The translations under genes were made by a program, and so were the position numbers. A stretch of DNA of 64,000 bases from VRUE01 sp963732225. Lineage in GTDB: Bacteria > Actinomycetota > Thermoleophilia > Solirubrobacterales > 70-9. This document shows, piece after piece, positions 35,782 to 44,729 of this stretch; position 1 is the stretch's first letter, and each line of letters opens with the position of its first letter. The notes under the pieces are model-generated. The model saw nothing but the letters and a program-made list of their open reading frames with translations. It had not been told where the DNA came from and did not search any database. The stretch covers positions 62,001 to 126,000 of the forward strand of contig CAVSYR010000002.1 of assembly GCA_963732225.1 (NCBI GenBank). The letters run 5' to 3'.

Positions 35782-36839
35782 GTTCCCCCGAACTACGAAT
35801 CGACCAGCTCTCCGGGCTGCCGGCGATCCTCGCCCCCGGGCGGGCCGCCCGCCCCGACAGCTTCAACCTGCCCAAGAGCGAACCGAAGGGCCCGGAGAAC
35901 TGCCCCTTCTGCGAGGGACGCGAGGACCGCACGCCGCCTGAGGTCTACGCGACGCGGCCCGGCGGCGGCGAGGCCGACAGTCCCGGCTGGACGACGCGGG
36001 TGGTGCCGAACCTCTATCCGGCTTTGGCGAACGCAGACGACGGCTCAGGCGGGGGCGCGGGGTCGGCAGCCCGCTCGGGTGAGGCAGGCGCCTTCGCCAG
36101 CGCCGGCGACCCGCTGCTCGAGTCGCGCCGCTCCGGCGAACCCGACCTCTTCTCTGCACGCCCCGCGACCGGCACGCACGAGGTGCTGATCAACGCGCCC
36201 GATCACGTCACCGCGATGTGCGAGCTGAGCGCAGAGCAACTGAGCACGGCGGTCGAGACCTGGCGCGAGCGCATGCGCGCCCACGCCGGCGCCTCCTACG
36301 TGCAGCTGATCGTCAACGAGGGCGGCGGCGCCGGCGCCTCGCTCGAGCACAGCCACGCCCAGCTCTACGCGCTCGACTTCGTCCCCGCCGCGGTGGCGCG
36401 CGAGCGCGAGCGGGTCGGCGCCTACGCCGAACGCACCGCGGGGGGCGGGCTGCTCAGCGAGATCCTGGTCGAGGAGATGCGCCGCAAGGACCGCCTGGTC
36501 GCGATTGACGACGAGGCGGCGCTGATCTGTCCCTGGGCCTCGCGCTCGCCCTTTGAGCTGCGGGTGATCCCGCGCTCGGGCGCAGCCGGCTTCGCCGAGG
36601 ACAGCGGCGGCGCGACGATGATCCACACCGCCCTGCGCCTGCTCGCCGAGCGCTTCGAGAGCTCTCCCGAGCTCAACCTCTGGGTCCGCACCGCGCCGCG
36701 AGGCGCCGAGCACTTCAACTGGCACGTCGACATCGCGCCGCGGCTCAGCATCAAGGCGAGCTTCGAGTTCGCGACGGGAGTCGACATCAACACCTACCCT
36801 CCCGAGCTCGCCGCTGCCGACCTGCGCGAGTGCCTCTGA
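35778..36839 (+). CDS. Galactose-1-phosphate uridylyltransferase-like protein, CTG start
   Basis: The conserved N-terminal half (LRIDQLSGLPAILAPGRAAR, then CPFCEGRE, a zinc-type motif) lies upstream of the first GTG at 36000. No ATG, GTG or TTG is available before it. CTG at 35778 overlaps the slipin TGA (CTGA), so I take it as the start, giving 353 residues. The HIT-type active site is EHSHAQLYAL (His-x-His-x-Gln). GalT transfers UMP between UDP-glucose and galactose-1-phosphate. The group to which this actinobacterial form belongs may act on other sugar-1-phosphates or ADP-type substrates. Confidence 0.75.
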   Translation: MSSPELRIDQLSGLPAILAPGRAARPDSFNLPKSEPKGPENCPFCEGREDRTPPEVYATRPGGGEADSPGWTTRVVPNLYPALANADDGSGGGAGSAARSGEAGAFASAGDPLLESRRSGEPDLFSARPATGTHEVLINAPDHVTAMCELSAEQLSTAVETWRERMRAHAGASYVQLIVNEGGGAGASLEHSHAQLYALDFVPAAVARERERVGAYAERTAGGGLLSEILVEEMRRKDRLVAIDDEAALICPWASRSPFELRVIPRSGAAGFAEDSGGATMIHTALRLLAERFESSPELNLWVRTAPRGAEHFNWHVDIAPRLSIKASFEFATGVDINTYPPELAAADLRECL

Positions 36840-37465
36840 TGCCGCCCAACCACCGCCCCATCCCCCGCTTCATCGCCGACTCGACCCAGGAGGGAATCCC
36901 CCACGGGCGCTTTGCCGAGCGGCTCGGCGAGGCATTCCACAAGGCCTGTAAGGAGATCGAGGACCTGCCCGAGGGCGTCGAGCCGCCGGCCGAGCTCGAT
37001 TGGTATCCCGAGCGTGCCTGGGGCGGCCGGGTCTGGGTGCCGTGCACGGCACGCACCGAGGGCGCGGAGGGCGCACTCGAGCTCTTCGGCCACGTCTCCT
37101 ACGTCCAGCCCGAGGAGGGCGAGCCCTCCGAGTTCCAGGCCGCGGCCGACTTCACCGATGTCCTCGCCGAGGACAACCCCGGCTGGAAAATCGACCTCAA
37201 CGACGAGGTGATCGGCCGCTGGCGTGGCGAGAACGGACGGGCCGGCGCGGTCACGCTTGTCTGGGGCCGCCCCTTGCTCCAGGGTGCCGTAGCCGCCACC
37301 GCCGAGCTCGACGAGGAGACCGTCGACCAGGAAGAGATCTCCAACGGCCGCTTCACCCTGCTCGCCCTCGACGCCCTCGAGGCTTACGGCGACGACATCT
37401 TCATGCAGGTCAAGCTCTGGAGCCGGCGCGCGCAAGAGCTCGCGTCCGAGAGCCTTTACGCCTGA
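36839..37465 (+). CDS. Conserved-looking hypothetical protein
   Basis: ATG at 36839 overlaps the stop of the GalT-like gene (TGATG), giving 208 residues; a GTG at 36830 is possible. The sequence is acidic and soluble, with a middle region GHVSYVQPEEGEPSEFQAAADFTDVLAEDNPGWKIDLNDEVIGRW. No motif identifies a function. Coupling to the GalT-like gene suggests a shared task. Confidence 0.65.
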   Translation: MPPNHRPIPRFIADSTQEGIPHGRFAERLGEAFHKACKEIEDLPEGVEPPAELDWYPERAWGGRVWVPCTARTEGAEGALELFGHVSYVQPEEGEPSEFQAAADFTDVLAEDNPGWKIDLNDEVIGRWRGENGRAGAVTLVWGRPLLQGAVAATAELDEETVDQEEISNGRFTLLALDALEAYGDDIFMQVKLWSRRAQELASESLYA

Positions 37466-37472
37466 GCGACCG

Positions 37473-37922
37473 ATGAGCTCCAAGTCGGAGATCCGCGAGC
37501 TGCTGCCACCGGAGACGAGCCTGGCATTCGCGGCGATGCGAGAGCTCCGCACCAACCTGGGCGACGAGCAGTCGTTCGTCCACCAAGTCGACGAGGTCCA
37601 GCGCGCCGAGGGCTACCGGCTCATAGCCGCCTTCGAGACAGGCGCCTCAGAGCCGTCGGCCGTGGCGGGCTTTCGCGTATGCAACAGCCTCTCCTGGGGC
37701 CACTACCTATACGTCGATGACCTCTCCACCAAGTCAAGCGAGCGCCGCCGCGGCCACGCCCGCGCCCTGCTCGATTGGTTGGTCGAAGAGGGCAAGCGCC
37801 TCGGCTGCACCCAGCTCCACCTCGACTCCGGCGTCGGCATCGACCGTGCGGACGCCCACCGCCTCTATATGAACGCGGGCCTGGTCGTCTCCGCGCATCA
37901 TTTCGCCCGCTACCTCGACTAG
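37473..37922 (+). CDS. GNAT-family N-acetyltransferase
   Basis: A 149-residue acetyltransferase. The motif A region LYVDDLSTKSSERRRGHARALLDWLVEEGKRLGC has the R-R-G-H-A variant of the acetyl-CoA loop, and LDSGVGIDRADAHRLYMNAGLVVSAHHF is a typical C-terminal GNAT segment. It is the last core-type gene before the accessory hotspot. The substrate is unknown. Confidence 0.78.
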   Translation: MSSKSEIRELLPPETSLAFAAMRELRTNLGDEQSFVHQVDEVQRAEGYRLIAAFETGASEPSAVAGFRVCNSLSWGHYLYVDDLSTKSSERRRGHARALLDWLVEEGKRLGCTQLHLDSGVGIDRADAHRLYMNAGLVVSAHHFARYLD

Positions 37923-37941
37923 CACCAGCTACGGTTTCGTC

Positions 37942-38118
37942 ATGGCAGCAACCCATCGACAGAGCGCCGCGTCCAAGAACGGCGCCGCTGAAGCCGAGGC
38001 CATCCGCCGGCAGCGACTGCGCTCGGATGCGCAACGCCCGATGAGCGTGAATCTGGCGGAGACCATTGCCCTCAGCCATCAGCTACTCCAATTCGTCGGC
38101 GCAGCGCGCCACGGGTGA
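37942..38118 (+). CDS. Small partner protein of nucleotidyltransferase (putative antitoxin)
   Basis: A 58-residue reading from ATG at 37942 to TGA at 38116-38118. It is basic in the first half and ends in a helix VNLAETIALSHQLLQFVGAA. The stop overlaps the GTG start of the nucleotidyltransferase gene (GTGA), so the two are coupled. The layout matches a second pair nearby (39104-39319 with 38620-39132), whose small partner also has a short helical segment before its end. Confidence 0.6.
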   Translation: MAATHRQSAASKNGAAEAEAIRRQRLRSDAQRPMSVNLAETIALSHQLLQFVGAARHG

Positions 38119-38591
38119 GCGCACCAGCCTTCGATCAGATTCTTCGCCGCTTGACGGAGGCGGAGGTGAAGTTCGTCGTGGTCGGCGGCCTTGCGCTGGG
38201 AGCGTGGGGGGTGGTTCGCGGCACCAAGGACGTGGACATCGTTGTCGCTCCAGACACCGAGAACCTCAAACGCCTTGCCACCGTCGCTGAGGAAATCCAC
38301 GGGCACGTGCAGACAGGCGAATCCTTTCTCAGCAGCCGGCTTTCAATCGCGGGGCAGCTCGCGATTGGTGAGCAGGTTGCCATCGAGACCGACCTCGGCC
38401 GTCTGGATATCGTCCAAGGGCTCGACGGAATTCCGGCCTACGATGAATTGAGCTCACGCTCTACGAAGGCAGAGATCCTCGGGATCGAGGTCGCCGTCTG
38501 CTCAATCGAAGACCTCAAGTCCATGAAGCGTGCCGCCGGCAGAACTCGAGATCTCGCGGACCTGGAGGACCTCGATGCGACGAGCGAATAG
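38115..38591 (+). CDS. AbiEii/MNT-type nucleotidyltransferase
   Basis: GTG start, 158 residues. The polymerase-beta-like fold motif is clear: FVVVGGLALGAWGVVRGTKDVDIVV with Gly24-Gly25 and metal Asp39 and Asp41. Later, GRLDIVQG supplies the third acidic position, and CSIEDLKSMKRAAGRTRDLADLEDL is the C-terminal helix pair seen in this family. Such enzymes act as toxins or antitoxins by nucleotidylating tRNA or proteins. The coupled 58-residue gene is the likely partner. Confidence 0.72.
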   Translation: MSAPAFDQILRRLTEAEVKFVVVGGLALGAWGVVRGTKDVDIVVAPDTENLKRLATVAEEIHGHVQTGESFLSSRLSIAGQLAIGEQVAIETDLGRLDIVQGLDGIPAYDELSSRSTKAEILGIEVAVCSIEDLKSMKRAAGRTRDLADLEDLDATSE

Positions 38592-38619
38592 CTAGAAAGG
38601 CCGCTGGCCAATGAACTGG

Positions 38620-39132
38620 CTATGAATCGAGGCCGGGAATCGGTTCAACGGGCAAGTCGCCGTGGATCGCCTCCAGCTCTTCCAGATCGACTCGGTCCTG
38701 CGGTCTTCTGGCGAGGCGCTTGAAACCGACAACGCTCGGCAGTGCAGCGACCCGGACCGTCTGACCCTCCCACTCCACAGTGTCTGCTCTGTCGGAAACC
38801 GTCTCGAAGTCAAGCGGAGGAGAACCACCGCGAATGATGTCGATGATGCCGCGGCGGCTGTTTACCCGCAGCTGCTCGGCACCGGCGATGTCGTCAATCG
38901 TGAGCTTCTTTCCATCGGACAATCGCCGCCCGTCCGCCACTTCGAAGAAGCGCAGGATCTTCTCGTCGGCTTCCTCGCCGTCGGGAACGAGCAGATCCGA
39001 GTCTCTCGTCGCCCGTACATAGCCGTGGAAGATCACGCTGAATCCGCCAATGACAACATGCTTCAAACCTGCCGAGTTGGCGTCGGCTATGACGCCAACG
39101 AGATCAGGACCAGAGGGCTCGTCTTGGGGCAT
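38620..39132 (-). CDS. Nucleotidyltransferase of the same type, opposite strand
   Basis: ATG at 39130-39132, 170 residues. HVVIGGFSVIFHGYVRATRDSDLLVPD carries Gly29-Gly30 and metal Asp44 and Asp46; RRGIIDIIRGG and FKRLARRPQDRVDLEEL match the C-terminal features of the gene at 38115. It follows its small partner with a 29-base overlap. The two modules face each other (convergent) with 28 bases between stops. Confidence 0.72.
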   Translation of the reverse strand: MPQDEPSGPDLVGVIADANSAGLKHVVIGGFSVIFHGYVRATRDSDLLVPDGEEADEKILRFFEVADGRRLSDGKKLTIDDIAGAEQLRVNSRRGIIDIIRGGSPPLDFETVSDRADTVEWEGQTVRVAALPSVVGFKRLARRPQDRVDLEELEAIHGDLPVEPIPGLDS

Positions 39133-39319
39133 TGCCAGCCTTCACGGAAGCAGCGAGCAGCGAGACTGCTTGCTGCGAGAGCTTTTGGCCTAGTTCCAGC
39201 CGCTGAGTGGGCGTCAATGCCAAGTTGGACGCACGAAGCTGCTCCGCATCGGCACGATTGATCTTTGCCCACTTGGCCTCATTGCCAGGAGCAAGCAGCG
39301 GCTTTCTGTTGACTGCCAC
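39104..39319 (-). CDS. Small partner protein of nucleotidyltransferase (putative antitoxin)
   Basis: GTG at 39317-39319, 71 residues. LTPTQRLELGQKLSQQAVSLLAASVKAG forms a predicted helix pair, a common pattern in small partners of nucleotidyltransferases. It overlaps the downstream enzyme gene by 29 bases. There is no DNA-binding motif that I can recognise. Confidence 0.6.
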   Translation of the reverse strand: MAVNRKPLLAPGNEAKWAKINRADAEQLRASNLALTPTQRLELGQKLSQQAVSLLAASVKAGNAPRRALWS

Positions 39320-39396
39320 ACCGTCATGGTAGGCCCCAAATCGGATTGGGGCACGAATGGCAAAGGCCGCCTCGGAACGCCTACGATTGAAGCTGA

Positions 39397-39436
<40 letters not shown>

Positions 39437-39604
39437 CGAGTTGGAGGAGTGCGCGTTTCGGCTCTACAAAAGGGTCGGGACGGTACTGCGTGGGGTCGTG
39501 GATTCCAGTCGATTGCCGTGGTTCTATCTCGGTTTGGGCAGCGAGACCGCTCCGCTGCCCAATGGATTGCATTGTCCGCAACTCGCTCCGCTACCTTGTC
39601 CACC

Positions 39605-39922
39605 ATGGTCTCTCGCAACCTGATCGATCAAGCAGGGCAGCTGTTGGCAGAAGCCGCCGGCGCGAAATCGAAAGTGATCCTCTTCGGCTCCCATGCACGC
39701 GGAGAGGCAGGGCCGGATAGCGATGTCGATTTTCTCGTCATCGAGCCTGCCGTGAAGAATCGCCTCAAGGAGTGGGAGCGTCTGCGACGCACTCTCAGAG
39801 ACTTCCCGGCTCCGGTAGACATCATCGTCCTAGACGAGGAGCACGCCGAGCGGCGCGCAAAGGTACCGGGCACGATGGTCCATCACGCGCTCCGCGACGG
39901 TCGCGTCCTTGCCCACGCCTGA
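39605..39922 (+). CDS. MNT-domain nucleotidyltransferase (antitoxin of MNT/HEPN module)
   Basis: ATG at 39605 gives 105 residues, the usual size of a minimal nucleotidyltransferase. FGSHARGEAGPDSDVDFLV shows the GSx9DxD signature (Gly28-Ser29, Asp40 and Asp42). In MNT/HEPN pairs the MNT protein neutralises the HEPN toxin, in some systems by AMPylating it. It overlaps the HEPN gene by 14 bases. Confidence 0.83.
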   Translation: MVSRNLIDQAGQLLAEAAGAKSKVILFGSHARGEAGPDSDVDFLVIEPAVKNRLKEWERLRRTLRDFPAPVDIIVLDEEHAERRAKVPGTMVHHALRDGRVLAHA

Positions 39923-40310
39923 GCAGATCGAAGTCGCGGAGTCCCTCGCTCGACTAGCGGCAATCGACCTGGCGACAGCTGAGAAGCTCGCTCCCGATCC
40001 AGAGATGGATGACCGCCCAGTGGGCTTTCACGCACAGCAAGCTGTCGAGAAGGCCGTAAAGGTCGTTCTGATGCTGGAGGGCGTCGACTTTCCAAAGACA
40101 CACGACCTCGAATATCTGATCGTCCTAGCCGAGAAACAATCCATCGCCATGGAGGCGGAGGTCAAGTCAGCGTCCTGGCTGACACCCTGGGCGGCCGAAT
40201 TCCGGTACGACGACGCCCCGATCGAGACGCTGGATCGAAAACGAGCGATCGCTGTTGCCAACGCTGCGGTCACCTGGTGCCACGAGTTGCTCGATGAGAA
40301 GCGAGGCTGA
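39909..40310 (+). CDS. HEPN-domain protein (toxin of MNT/HEPN module)
   Basis: TTG start, 133 residues. FHAQQAVEKAVKVVLMLEGVDFPKTHDLEYLI is the typical PF05168-type HEPN core. The catalytic RX4-6H motif of HepT-like RNases is not obvious, so this may be a non-RNase HEPN variant. It is coupled to the MNT gene and ends 16 bases before the intact tRNA. Confidence 0.8.
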   Translation: MPTPEQIEVAESLARLAAIDLATAEKLAPDPEMDDRPVGFHAQQAVEKAVKVVLMLEGVDFPKTHDLEYLIVLAEKQSIAMEAEVKSASWLTPWAAEFRYDDAPIETLDRKRAIAVANAAVTWCHELLDEKRG

Positions 40311-40326
40311 GACAATCCTTAGCCCC

Positions 40327-40400
<74 letters not shown>

Positions 40401-40456
40401 CTTCTCGAAGCCACTTGTAGAGCCAAGACGAGTGGCGGCGCTTGGCCTCCGCCGCT

Positions 40457-40475
40457 GTTCCTACCCGTTCCTACC
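40457..40475 (+). repeat. Tandem GTTCCTACC repeats, left end of island
   Basis: GTTCCTACC occurs twice (40457-40465, 40467-40475), followed by a degenerate GTTCCCACC. The inverse sequence occurs twice near the right end. Position inside each end suggests integrase arm-type sites. Confidence 0.5.
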
Positions 40476-40656
40476 TTGTTCCCACCCAGCCTGATTTGTT
40501 CTACCCCACAGGCGGGCCATGCCTAAAAGCGGGGGATACGGAGGATAGAGCCACTCCTTCCTCGGAAGTCGCCCTATATAAGTCCTCTTTGAGTATTGCG
40601 ACTAATAAGATCGTAATTGGCGAAACTTGACTTCGAGCGGGGGCGGTAGCGAAGCG

Positions 40657-42183
40657 ATGAGCGTGCGTGTGATGGAGGAGAGTCGCCAGCTCTCCCTGAC
40701 CGAGCACCTGTCTCGAACCAGCGGCCTTGACAGCGGCGCCCTGGGAGCGATCGCAGCGCTGGCCCGGCAGTTGCCGGTGCCGGCGATCCTGCCGGTTGTC
40801 GGCGCCGGCGCATCCTGGGACTGCGGGGTGCGAGTCGCAAACGAGATCGGCGAGGACCTGCTGACGGACTACTTGGACAATGCCGAATACGAACCTCACG
40901 ACACGGCGTTGACGAAGCACGACCTGGGAGAGATCGCCGAAAAGATCTTCGAGAAGAAGGGGCCCGAGCGGGTGGTCGAGGACCTCGGCTTCCCCGAGGA
41001 ATCGCAGTGGCGACCCGCCGCCAAGATGGGCGACCACTTCTGCGTCTACTGCGTGCTGGCGCGGATGGCGCGGGAGGAATTCCTGGAGGAGGCATTCGGC
41101 TTCAACTACGACTGCGGGGCTGAGGCGGGCCTCGAGGCCGAGGGGTTCCTCTATGGCAAGGCAATCGCGGGGCAGCAGTGGGTCGACTACGCGAGGGTCG
41201 TCGCCGACGCGGCAGCGATGGTCGAAACGAAGAGCCAGGGCTACCTGCTGGTCAAGGCTCACGGCTGCGCGGTGCGCTATCGCGAGCTCGCCACGCGAGA
41301 TCCGCGAGCGGCGGCTGAAGGAATCGTGGTCCGGCGCCGGCAACTCGAAGACTGGAAGAAGCCGGGATGGAGCTTGAACGCCTTTCGGGCCAGCGCGGAG
41401 AAGAAGGCGCTGATGCTGATCGGGTTTTCCGGACAGGACCCGAAATTCTCCAACGAGCTCGACGAAATTCTGGCCGCGGTCTACGAAGCGAACCCGGGCA
41501 ACGGCTCGCCGCGCGTGGTCGCGATCGACCTCGATCCGTCGGCGGAAGCGATCCAGGAGTTGATCAAGACCGGCCTCGACGGCAAGGAAGCGGGCGCGGG
41601 CGCCGCCACGCATGTCTGCACCGAAGGCTCAACTGCGACGGGAGCGATGCTGGTCCTGTTGGCGGAACTGATCGCCAACCAGCTCGAGACCGAGGCAAAA
41701 AAACAGGGATTCGAACTTCCCAAAGAACGCGACCAGCGGCTGGCGAGCCTGATCGTGACGACGCCAGCGATGCTGCGCTGGGCGCTCCTCGCCGACGATC
41801 CAGGCGAAAACTCGTTCATCCAGCTGGCGAACCTGACGGCGACGCGCGGTTACGTGCCGCTGACCAAGCACGCGACCAAGAGCGTGAAATTGATGGTCGC
41901 GCGCGCGGCGGTGCGAGCCCGGCTCGGCCACGGCAAGCCCGAGTCCAGCCTGGAGGCGGTTGCCGGCAACGGGTTCATCGTCGATGCTCCTCAAGGTGTC
42001 GCCTACATGCCAGTCGGCATCCAGCAAGAAAAACTCGCCGAGACCTGCCGGCAGGGAGACGAGCTGGAGAAGATCCGCCGCACGCTCGAGCATCCGTCCC
42101 ACCTCGATTGCATCCTCGTTTCCGGCGATGGCTCGGAGCTTCGCGGCGTGAGCCTCGCGACCGGGGAAGAGGTCCGGCCGTGA
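40657..42183 (+). CDS. SIR2-like NAD-binding protein (putative defence effector)
   Basis: ATG at 40657 gives 508 residues; TTG at 40627 is an alternative. SIR2 fold landmarks: VVGAGAS at 47-53 (GxGxS), FNYD at 149-152, KAHG at 200-203 with the candidate catalytic His202, and GFSGQDP at 256-262. The C-terminal ~200 residues are not assigned. SIR2-like proteins in bacterial immunity hydrolyse NAD+ and cause abortive infection. The gene is coupled by a 4-base overlap (GTGA) to the ATPase gene, which would be the sensor or regulator (inference). Confidence 0.75.
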   Translation: MSVRVMEESRQLSLTEHLSRTSGLDSGALGAIAALARQLPVPAILPVVGAGASWDCGVRVANEIGEDLLTDYLDNAEYEPHDTALTKHDLGEIAEKIFEKKGPERVVEDLGFPEESQWRPAAKMGDHFCVYCVLARMAREEFLEEAFGFNYDCGAEAGLEAEGFLYGKAIAGQQWVDYARVVADAAAMVETKSQGYLLVKAHGCAVRYRELATRDPRAAAEGIVVRRRQLEDWKKPGWSLNAFRASAEKKALMLIGFSGQDPKFSNELDEILAAVYEANPGNGSPRVVAIDLDPSAEAIQELIKTGLDGKEAGAGAATHVCTEGSTATGAMLVLLAELIANQLETEAKKQGFELPKERDQRLASLIVTTPAMLRWALLADDPGENSFIQLANLTATRGYVPLTKHATKSVKLMVARAAVRARLGHGKPESSLEAVAGNGFIVDAPQGVAYMPVGIQQEKLAETCRQGDELEKIRRTLEHPSHLDCILVSGDGSELRGVSLATGEEVRP

Positions 42184-44729
42184 CAAGCGCGACCGAGCAG
42201 GTCCTGACGCGGCTGAAGAAGGTCGGCTTCGAGACCCGGATCGGCGGCGCGACCCCTTTCGGCGAGGAGCTGCCCCTGGTAACCGGCGTCGCCTGGGAGA
42301 AGCGCACCGCGCAGCTGGCGCTGATCGCCGAGAGCGAGGGGACGGTGGACGACATCCTCTGGCGGCAGCTGCTCTTCGCCGGCTCCGGCATCCGCCACCA
42401 CCTCTCCAGCGATGCACCCTCCGCGTTCGGCACCCCGTTGATCCTGGCGATCGTCGACCCAAAGGGCGAGAAGCAGATCCGCAAGCTGACGGAGGGTCTC
42501 GCCAAGGACTACGCGGTGTTCAGCCGAGTCGACATCAACCTGGTGCTAGAAGAGCACTTGGCCGACCCGGAGAAGCTCGACGACGCGCTGGCGCCCCTTC
42601 TTCCCCGCTGCAGATCGCTCTTGGGCGCGGAGATATCGAGGCAGGAGGTTCAGAGGTTCTGGGCGGAGCTGCGCGACAACGTCGAAGAAGCGGCAAGAGA
42701 GCTCAGCGACTCCTTCGGCTCGGCGCGCCAGGCGGCGGGACGCGACGGGGCCGACATGCTGATCGGGGACAGTGCCGGGGGCGGCGAGCTCCCCTCCCCC
42801 GCTCCGGTGCGGGAGCTGAAGCTTTCGAACTTCAGGTCGATCAAGGAGATGGAAATAAGCCTCTCCGACGTCAACGTCGTCCACGGTCCCAACGGCGGGG
42901 GCAAGACGAGCGTCGTCGAGGCGATGGAGCTTGGCTGGGCGGGAACCTCGCAGAGGAGGGACGGGGCCAAGGCCTCGGAGTATGCCGAACACCTTCCGGG
43001 CAACGGCGAAGGCGAGTTCGCGATCGAGGTCGACGGGCGCCCGGTGCGGAAGGTCTCCGAGCGGGAAGAGACCGAACTCCGCCGCTGCGTTCTCACCCAC
43101 GAGGCGATGACGAATCTGGTCAGCGAAGAGCCGAAAGAGCGCTTTGAAGGACTGCTGACGGTGACCGGCCTGGAGATTCCCGATCTCGATACGCGAACCA
43201 AAGAGCTGGTGAAAACGGCAAAGAGCAATGCTGACGGCGCTCTCGAGGCGGCCGGGATCGCGCCCTTGGCGCGAACGGACTCCCCAGGCCTCAAGCATCT
43301 GCAGAAAGCTCTTAGCAGTGACTTCCTGCGCGATTACAGCGCGCTCCCGGAGCTGGGAATTGTGGAAAAGACCCTCGCCTCGGCTTCGGGTGGCTGCTAC
43401 AGCCCACGGGAGTGGCCCGGCAAGCAGGCGCTGGGGACGCAATTGGAGAGGGCGGACGCCATGGTGGCCGAGGCCGCTGGGCAGCACGTCGGCGACGACG
43501 AGGTCGTGGTGGCACTCGACGAGGCGGCGAAAACGGTCGAGGCGCTGCTGGCGGCTCACCTGGAGGCCGCCGGGGCAACGAGGCTGCTGCTGGAGGGACT
43601 GCAGAGCAGCAGCGACGCTGCAGACGGAGAGCAGGCGCACGCCGATCTGCCGGAAGACGACTCGAAAAGCCCGATCCGCGTGGACCTCGCCGCGCGCTGG
43701 CTGAACCACGCGCGGGGATTGAGCCAGGCGGCCGAGCGGTTTCGCGACGAAGCGGGCGAAATCAGCGACGAAAAATGGGCAGAGCTGCTCGTCGGCTACG
43801 CGGACGCGGTCGACCGCGCGTCGGCGAAGGCGCCTGATGCGGAGCTGGAGCGATTGAGCCGGCCGAGGCAACGGCCGCCGGCACGGCAAGCGCCGGAAGT
43901 GGAGCCCAAAACCTACGAAGCGGCGGGCTTCAGCGATACCCCGGCTGACCCGGAGGCAATAGCGGCGCCGCTGCGCGAGCTGGCTGAGTTGCTGCTTGTA
44001 CACGGCAACAGCCTGCGGGAAATCGGCCGGCGGCTGAAGGGACATCCCGCCCGCCGTTACGGGGCTCACCGCGAGGCAGTGATGGACGCGATCTGCAGGT
44101 TCGAGTTGGCAAGGACCATGCGCCGCGGCGGCCCGATCCTGGAAACGAGCGAACGAATAGTTTCCGAGCTGCTCGACGACCGCCTGGCCCCTGTGGTCCG
44201 CGAGCTGGTCGGCGCGATGGTGCGCTTTGAGTGGTACTTCAAACCACTGCAGATGTCGACCGGGAAAAAAAGAATCGTTTTCGGCGGGCTCGCGACCGAC
44301 CGCGCCGACCTCGATGCGCGTTTGTTGCTGAACTCGGCCGAGCAGACGGTGCTCGGTGTCGCCTGGTTCCTCGGGCTCCACATGCTGCAACCGGAGAAAA
44401 GGCGACGGGTCCTGATCCTCGACGACCCGACCTCGGGTTTCGACAACGCAAACCAAGCGGGCTTCGCGAGCACGCTGCGCGCCTTCGTGCGCCTGCTTAA
44501 ACCCGAGCAAGTTGTGGTGACCACCCACGACGACGCGGTAGCGGCAGTCCTGACAGAGGAACTGGCGGTGGTGGACGACTGGCCGCGTTCGATCGCGCGG
44601 CTGCGCTTCCAGCGAGACGAAAACGACTTCAGCACCTTCTCGGTCGAGGACTGCTCGAAGAAGGCTAGGAAGCTCGAGCCGGAGACCATGCGGCTGGGCC
44701 TACTTGAGGATGCGCCAGCGGTCGGTTAG
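42180..44729 (+). CDS. SMC/RecF-like AAA ATPase with unique N-terminal domain
   Basis: GTG at 42180 gives 849 residues. Residues 1-200 are an alpha/beta domain without a recognised family. An ABC-type ATPase follows: Walker A GPNGGGKTS at 236-244 after LKLSNFRSIKEMEISL, a long central helical region, then NSAEQTVLGVAW (signature-like), Walker B RVLILDDPTSGFDN and TTHDD as the switch. This is the RecF/SMC-like (AAA_23 / ABC-3C) layout common in defence systems. It pairs with the SIR2 gene upstream. The stop overlaps the convergent decayed gene. Confidence 0.78.
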   Translation: MTSATEQVLTRLKKVGFETRIGGATPFGEELPLVTGVAWEKRTAQLALIAESEGTVDDILWRQLLFAGSGIRHHLSSDAPSAFGTPLILAIVDPKGEKQIRKLTEGLAKDYAVFSRVDINLVLEEHLADPEKLDDALAPLLPRCRSLLGAEISRQEVQRFWAELRDNVEEAARELSDSFGSARQAAGRDGADMLIGDSAGGGELPSPAPVRELKLSNFRSIKEMEISLSDVNVVHGPNGGGKTSVVEAMELGWAGTSQRRDGAKASEYAEHLPGNGEGEFAIEVDGRPVRKVSEREETELRRCVLTHEAMTNLVSEEPKERFEGLLTVTGLEIPDLDTRTKELVKTAKSNADGALEAAGIAPLARTDSPGLKHLQKALSSDFLRDYSALPELGIVEKTLASASGGCYSPREWPGKQALGTQLERADAMVAEAAGQHVGDDEVVVALDEAAKTVEALLAAHLEAAGATRLLLEGLQSSSDAADGEQAHADLPEDDSKSPIRVDLAARWLNHARGLSQAAERFRDEAGEISDEKWAELLVGYADAVDRASAKAPDAELERLSRPRQRPPARQAPEVEPKTYEAAGFSDTPADPEAIAAPLRELAELLLVHGNSLREIGRRLKGHPARRYGAHREAVMDAICRFELARTMRRGGPILETSERIVSELLDDRLAPVVRELVGAMVRFEWYFKPLQMSTGKKRIVFGGLATDRADLDARLLLNSAEQTVLGVAWFLGLHMLQPEKRRRVLILDDPTSGFDNANQAGFASTLRAFVRLLKPEQVVVTTHDDAVAAVLTEELAVVDDWPRSIARLRFQRDENDFSTFSVEDCSKKARKLEPETMRLGLLEDAPAVG

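Noticed and set aside
41367..42179. N-terminal extension of the ATPase frame across the SIR2 gene
   Set aside because: The sequence there is Arg/Pro-rich and lies within the SIR2 gene in another frame; GTG at 42180 overlaps the SIR2 stop.
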